NCBI GenBank assembly: GCA_019155205.2
Contig: JAHNZQ020003149.1
Location: forward strand, 744,111-768,101
Reading direction: 5' to 3'
Source: Gracilaria vermiculophylla
Taxonomy: Eukaryota > Rhodophyta > Florideophyceae > Gracilariales > Gracilariaceae
DNA: 23,991 nt
Each line of letters starts with the position of its first letter. Positions within the stretch are counted from its first letter, which is position 1. Under the pieces are notes generated by a model, which saw only the letters and a list, made by a program, of their open reading frames with translations, had not been told where the DNA came from and ran no database searches. The position numbers and the translations under genes were made by a program. Below, piece after piece: positions 19,212-23,991 of this stretch.

Positions 19212-19280
19212 TCTCACTACTGTAATAATTACCTGCACCAAGTAAAAAAAGAAAATACAAATTTTATAGTTTTTCCGGAG

Positions 19281-19299
19281 TACTGTAGCGCACGTGGGC
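19281..19299 (-). promoter_or_regulatory. E-box-containing block conserved in both LTRs (left)
   Basis: GCCCACGTGCGCTACAGTA on the minus strand, the same 19 bases as 21695-21713. It holds CACGTG, the palindromic core bound by bHLH and bZIP proteins in many eukaryotes. It lies 134-152 bases inside the LTR start, a usual place for an enhancer in U3. Confidence 0.5.
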
Positions 19300-19433
19300 C
19301 GAATGATGCCCCACGCCGCCCAGTTAATAAAATGCGAGCGCTTCTTGTGAACATTCCGTCATGAATGCAGAGCAACGCCCGGTATCGGAGAATTTCGTGG
19401 CTTTGGTTCATAGCCCTATTGGGGACTTGTACA

Positions 19434-21589
19434 GTATTTTATGATAGTAGTGGCGCCGCATGGTGCGAATGTTACACGTGGACCACAGAATGGTTGCTAG
19501 AGGTGTGCCACGAATTGTGGGAATTTTACATATCTTTCGAACCCAATTTTGGGATGCATGACACTGTGCACTGCACAGCGTGGCAGTACTTAGCGCACCG
19601 GCCCCGCGGCCGACGCGCACAGTAAAGTTCCCCACCAAGGGTCTTGGTCCTACTTTTCTACGCCTTCGGACGCTCTTTACTCCTTATCGGAGGGATTGCC
19701 CGTTGCACACGGTAGCTTAGCCTCATTGCGTGTTACAGAACCCAACTTTTGGAGTGTTTCTATCCTTGTCCAGTTCATCCTCGTACGAGGTACATTTCAC
19801 AGGATCTTCGGATAAATCTATGACCCTTTCCTTGTCCCCTTTCGCCCTGTGGCACCGCCACGCTCGCGCGACCCGCTACCACAGCAGGCCCGCGCTCACC
19901 ATGAGCTGAGCTCGTACCTCACTAGAGGATTGCACCCGGTTCACCGGTTCTCCACTTTCCGCTCTCTGCGCTAGTCGCGAAGGTGATGCCCCGGGTTACA
20001 CCCGGCTAGTTGTGACTCACTTGAGGGTGCTCTGTTCGCTGCGCCGCCTCATAGAGAGGGAGGTTCCAACCGCCTTCGTGGTCTTTTCCCCTTTGGGGCA
20101 TTGCACTACAATGAAGCCACACGACAATATCATCTTAAGATTCACCGCACTACAGAGGGAACCATCAGAACTTCAAGAGCCATTTCTCACAGCTGTTTTG
20201 TTAAAAAGAAGGAATTTTCCTCCTCTTTGTTCCGTGGACAAGAGAGATTCCAGTTCACAAGGTTCATTTTGCAGAGACGGCGACGTGTTTTTTCTTGATT
20301 GGCTTAAAAGCCCAGAATAAAAGACATAGAGTTCTTGCGCACAGTAGGAGACCGTAGAGCTCATATAAAACAACCATTAGGCGTGATATACGTTTCAGAG
20401 GACAGAAGTGACCATTTTGGGCCGTAAAAGAATTGCAAACCGCTACGAAATCTTTGAAAAACGCATTGTTTGCTGGCAGAAAACCCAAGTAGGTTCGTGT
20501 TGAAAGTTGCTTAAATGAAAGTGAAGGGTTTGCCCAATTTTTGAGGTATTCTCGCATATAGGCATTTACTGTGAAATCCGCAAAAGAGGATTAGTATGGC
20601 TAAATCCTGCACAAGCGGCCAGCGGCACGCGTCGTACACATTTTGGGACGGGGAACTCCTGGAAGGACCGGTGCCTGGTAGAGTGCGTGGGAAGTGGCTC
20701 AAATGACCGAATGTTTATTTATTTAGTAATTTTTTCTTATTTATCTAGCACTACAGTACGCAAGGGTGCCGGCGCCACCGCCGTTACCCTCAGTAAAAGG
20801 TAACCATGGTTCCGGCTCCAAACCTTCTGTCTAAATCGGTATTAGCATCTCGCGAGGGATATTCCATAGCGTACGGGTGCTCATCCACCGTCGTCGCTGA
20901 AAGCTCCCATACTTGGGTATATTACCAGTTTCACTGTGCTCGCTCTTTGTATGAGGATCTTTACGATTTCTGTTGTTTGCCTTACAGCTACCTCCCTTTT
21001 TCCCACCATCTTGGCACATCCTTCGCCTTGTGGATCGCGCAGCCGGCGTCTTCCCTTCTTTTCTCATCTTTTTCCTCCAAGGGGGCACCGCATACCCATA
21101 TAACCACCTAACGCGGAGGGCTGCAAAGAGGAAGCTAATTCTGTTACTATGCCACTGACAAACGTCTGGGATTGCAAGATTACTGTTGTTAAAGTAAGCG
21201 TCACGACTGGTACGAGAGAATCAGGAATAGAAGTTTCAAGGTTTATAGAAGGGACGAATTCTAATGATGCGGCGCATCCACAAGTCCAGCAATCGTACAT
21301 ACTATCTGTAGTCTTACGTCATGAATTTCTTCTGATAATGAGTTATTTCACTACATGAAAGAGCACAATAGCTCAGCCCAACGTTTATTTAAAGCGCAAA
21401 CGGCGGGACTTCGTCAGAAATTCGACCGGCGACGACTTAAGTTCAATTACGATCTTCATTGTGGAGTGTCATTGGGGAAAACCACGGTGCGCGTGAGTAT
21501 ATATATCAACTGCTTTGATGCCCATCGTGATAAAAAAGCTGTCTGGAACACAGGAATCGGCATGGTATGCAAAGAAAAAGAGTGTCTAG
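19434..21589. other. Unassigned spacer between two head-to-head LTRs
   Basis: No supported gene in 2.16 kb. Plus frame 1 from 20098 to 20706 is protein-like in places: KKKEFSSSLFRGQERFQFTR, then YVSEDRSDHFGP, and after several stops a 36-codon piece from ATG 20596 (YTFWDGELLEGPVPGRVRGK). An AT-rich run, GTTTATTTATTTAG, follows at about 20711. 20900-21085 is pyrimidine-rich on the plus strand. A 79-codon frame starts at ATG 21355 (QRLFKAQTAGLRQKFDRRRL). None matches a family I know. Part may be an older transposon into which the two gypsy copies inserted. Confidence 0.5.
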
Positions 21590-21694
21590 TGTAGTACAGT
21601 GGCTCCTACGGAAAGAGGGTGGTTTGGCCTTAAGGTATAATATTCCTAAGGAGGGTTCGTAATTTATTAGCTCGGCCACGTGGAGCAAAAGCTC

Positions 21695-21713
21695 GCCCAC
21701 GTGCGCTACAGTA
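21695..21713 (+). promoter_or_regulatory. E-box-containing block conserved in both LTRs (right)
   Basis: Same 19 bases as the minus strand of 19281-19299. In this LTR a second CACGTG stands 21 bases upstream (21677), two turns of the helix away; the left LTR has GGCGTGGGG there instead. Confidence 0.5.
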
Positions 21714-21909
21714 TCCTTGAGGTACGGTAGAAATATTATTTATTTTAGTCAATTTAGGCAGGTAATTCGTACAGAAGCGAGACCTGCCGAGGCGGGCTCC
21801 CGGCTTGATATTTAACCTGCTGGGTGAGCTCCATCTCTGGGGAAGTAAAGAGAAGCACCCTTGAGTCTTCTTCTACTTTCCAGGTTGGAGTCTCTCGTCG
21901 CTCATCCTC

Positions 21910-21931
21910 AGGTTTCTAAGCCGTCGATCCC
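21910..21931 (+). promoter_or_regulatory. 22-base block conserved in both LTRs (right)
   Basis: All 22 bases match the minus strand of 19062-19083. About 320 bases into the LTR, which would be near a U3/R boundary or in R. Confidence 0.45.
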
Positions 21932-22299
21932 CAGGTCGCATCATAGCAGCGCCTGTAGGGGCATTGTCCGCCCAGTGAACTTCTCCCTCCGCTTGGTGTT
22001 TGCGGATCCCTTTTCAGAATTCCCCCGGCTCGCTACAGCGGATACCGGAGAACACCTTTAGGAATACTCGCCTTTGGAGTCAACAAAAGCTCCTAACGGA
22101 CGTTGTGCTTTACAACCTCGAGAGGAGTGCTGACAGTACCACAACTGGTCTTCCGAGTTAGAAGGTCACAGTTCTTAAAGGATTTGCACAAGTCGCAGCA
22201 GAACCGTGTTTTTAGTTTGTAACGACCAACCCCCAACAGTGAAATTCTTCCTTAAGGTAATCCGGAAGTGGAAGCAAATCACCCCCGACCTACTCCTCT

Positions 22300-23991
22300 A
22301 TAGACCCCTCAGAACATCCCCTGGAAAACCCCCTACAGGATCCTCAAGCAACCAGCTCCGTTGGTGTGCGCAGCACGCGCAGCGCTCCGCAGGAGATGGC
22401 TGCCACCCTGGAGGACCCTGAAAGTTTCCTTCGGAATCCTGGCTCCTCTGTGGAGCGTTTCAGGAATCGCCTTAGGAAAATGCATGATCGGAGGCAAGCG
22501 GAATCCCCAGCAGCACCTCTGGAGAACGCCGACGTGGAGGTTGAAGAACCGCACACGGCATCGCAGCCGCGACCTCAGGAGCTGCAGGGACGGGAGCACC
22601 CGGAGGCTAACACCCTCTTGGAGTCCCTGGCGCCGCGCCTTACGGATTGGCTCTCACAGGAGCTGGTCGAAAGAATTACTGCAGGTGTTGAAGCCCACTT
22701 CGGAGCGCGCCGCCACGCTTTTGTGGAGGACATCGCAACAGAGAGCGCTCACCGTGCTGTCGATGCTTTGCTGGATTCGGATCCTTTCCTCGAGGTGATC
22801 CCAGATGTTATCCGTGCGAAGGTTTGCTCCCAAACCGCGCAGTTGCTTTCCGCAGCAGCGTTTCAAAGTTATTCATCCGTACAGGAGAGGTTCCCTCTAT
22901 CAACATCTAAGCTGACCCTGGGCAGAGAAGGAAAGGATATTGCCACCCCCTACGCCAGAGGAGGAAACGATACTGCCGTATGGAAACGGGACCACCTCAG
23001 TAATCTTGCTATGCACCGTCTGGATCTGACGCCCCGCGGAGGAGGAAAGGACCGGTCGCGACGAAGTCCACCTAAGGAGAGAAGGACAGGATACTCCTCG
23101 GGTGGATCGCAATAACGGGGGTATCGTCATCAACCCAGACCACCTCAAGGAAAGAAGAAGAAAGAAACGGAGGGAGAAAAGAAGAAAGCGAGACACCGAT
23201 TCGGAGAGAAGCTCAGACTCTGAATCCGTAAACAGCTCCAGCTCGAAGGACAGTACACCTCCGAAGAAGAAGAGCAAAAGGGTCAGGAAGGTCGTCCCGC
23301 TTAACGACCTCTTCGCCAAAGTGGTGGATTATGACATCTACAGGTTGAATGATCGCTCCACACTTTACGACGCGTAGGTCGCTAAACGACTCACGAAGAT
23401 GCAGTGCCGTATGGATATTCAAATGAAGAAGCACTCCTTCTCAGGCGAAGACTCCATCTCGGTGTTGAATTTTATTACGCGCTTCCGTTCGGCGTGTAAC
23501 ACAAATGGTGTCCATGAAGGTGCCGCCGTATGGTGCTTTCAGTTCTACCTCACAGGCCAAGCGCACTCGCTGGTGCAGCCACGCCTCACGGGGGAGAGCA
23601 CAATTGTGGATGATCCTGGAACGGAGATCTTGACGACGTACCCGGAGGTAGTCAATTTCTTCCTTAAAAGGTACGCCACGGCCGAGGTGATAGCCGATGC
23701 CGATGCTGAAGTCACCTCCTACAGGCAGAACACCGGAATGACCGAGATGGAGTTCTCACAGAAGCTGTGGACGAAAGCTCTTCGGTGTGAGAACGTGTAC
23801 TCCGAACGGCGGTTGAAGTCGTTGTTTGTCGAGGGACTCCTCCCCTCGATACACGCAAGGGTGCGTAATCACCTGACAGCGCACCCAAAGACCACCTATA
23901 CGGAGTTAGCACATTTCGCGGAGTCCTATGGGGATACACACCGTGCCACTCGCCGCAGTCATGCTCCACTCTTGGACAAACCGGCGGCCTT
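22300..23991 (+). pseudogene. gag: Gag capsid polyprotein, nearly intact, start lost (right copy)
   Basis: Aligned with the left copy, the start falls at 22300, where ATG has become ATA; the next in-frame ATG is 22396 (MAATLEDPESFLRNPGSSVE). The frame runs open to 23115 through a helical N-domain (LTDWLSQELVERITAGVEAH). Between about 23030 and 23100 it must pass to the next frame (+1), near a stretch absent from the left copy. Then come a strongly basic RRRKKRREKRRKR run and a Ser-rich acidic segment (SERSSDSESVNSSSSKD), which look like a nuclear-localisation or RNA-binding patch, and the capsid (FSGEDSISVLNFITRFRSAC, HSLVQPRL, SLFVEGLLPSI). One TAG at 23375-23377 replaces a Ser (TCG in register with the left copy). 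Open from there to the window's end. Confidence 0.88.

Larger units (their letters stand above)
10151..19433 (-). mobile_element. Ty3/gypsy chromovirus, minus strand, interrupted by a pogo element
   Basis: Read leftward from 19433: 5' LTR, gag, zinc knuckle, aspartic protease, RT, RNase H, integrase, GPF-like tail, chromodomain. This is the full Ty3/gypsy chromovirus order. Without the 1865-bp pogo insert the span is about 7.4 kb, normal for such an element. Every domain carries stops, frameshifts or lost catalytic residues. A 3' LTR matching the 5' one is not visible between 9 and 10.6 kb, so the 3' end is deleted, strongly diverged or displaced; the left limit given is where the last open frame ends. 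Same family as the element starting at 21590. Confidence 0.92.
18781..19433 (-). repeat. 5' LTR of the minus-strand gypsy element
   Basis: Read on the minus strand, this stretch aligns over about 600 bases with 21590-22213, roughly four in five bases alike, and gag follows in both. The start is placed at TGTACAAGT (19433) by matching TGTAGTACAG of the other LTR; the inner end is near TTAGTTTGCA (18774-18785). Exact ends and the primer-binding site are not certain. Two blocks are fully conserved between the copies (19281-19299 and 19062-19083). Confidence 0.85.
21590..22213 (+). repeat. 5' LTR of the right-hand gypsy copy
   Basis: Starts TGTAGTACAG at 21590, after TCTAG that could be target sequence, and ends near TTAGTTTGTA (22212-22221). 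About 625 bases, as long as the left LTR. Contains two CACGTG palindromes (21677-21682 and 21698-21703), each inside GCTCG-type flanks, and the conserved block at 21910-21931. Confidence 0.85.
21590..23991 (+). mobile_element. Second copy of the same gypsy family, 5' part only
   Basis: LTR (21590-22213) followed by gag, running past the window's end. LTR, leader and gag all align with the minus-strand copy (19433-16959 read leftward). The two copies point away from each other. Gag is better kept here than in the left copy (one clear frame change and one in-frame stop), so this copy may be somewhat younger or luckier. Confidence 0.9.

Noticed and set aside
22206..22300. Similar peptides (LVCNDRDP and LVCNDQPP) right after both LTRs, first taken for a conserved gag N-terminus
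   Set aside because: In the left copy this frame is in phase with gag, in the right copy it is not, and no ATG opens it in phase. It is homologous untranslated leader.
22966..23115. Programmed +1 frameshift inside gag
   Set aside because: Both copies change frame nearby, but the left one does so through a one-base insertion at a different site and the right one near a stretch absent from the left copy. No shared slippery site.

Overview
This is a eukaryotic, transposon-dense window with no recognisable single-copy host gene and no RNA gene. The best clue to the organism is the one intact gene, a pogo-like transposase. Its N-terminal DNA-binding block and its core motifs (NADETH, YPIRGLP, YRTGPKAWMD, QPADSFVIQ) are of the kind I associate with oomycete (Phytophthora / downy mildew) pogo elements. 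Oomycete or a related stramenopile is therefore an inference, not a proof.

Layout. Bases 1-2.3 kb are mostly non-coding: a possible 3' end of a Copia-type LTR with its primer-binding site (547-745), a TTTGTTG minisatellite (1841-1945) and a small GGTGGCGGC repeat. At 2310-2692 is a short, frameshifted unidentified reading frame. From 2811 to about 6620 (+ strand) is a decayed Ty3/gypsy chromovirus pol: reverse transcriptase, RNase H, integrase with GPF-like C-terminus, then a chromodomain. It has lost gag, protease and recognisable LTRs. Between 6.76 and 10 kb are decayed reading frames I cannot name, mostly reading on the minus strand.

From 10.15 to 19.43 kb lies a second, nearly full chromovirus on the minus strand: 5' LTR 18781-19433, gag, zinc knuckle, protease, RT, RNase H, integrase and a degenerate chromodomain. 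A 1865-bp pogo-like DNA transposon (13590-15454) has jumped into it between protease and RT, with TA target duplication, 25-bp inverted ends and a 550-codon transposase whose DDD triad is intact. Removing the transposon and one TA makes the interrupted gypsy frame continuous again, so the order of events is clear: gypsy first, pogo later.

At 21590-23991 (+ strand) begins a second copy of the same gypsy family, with LTR and gag, running out of the window. Its LTR matches that of the minus-strand copy at roughly four bases in five, so the two are old relatives placed head to head, with 2.16 kb of unassigned DNA (19434-21589) between the two 5' LTRs. Every gypsy coding region here is a pseudogene. 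The pogo transposase is the only plausible functional protein, and its native stop codon appears to be lost.
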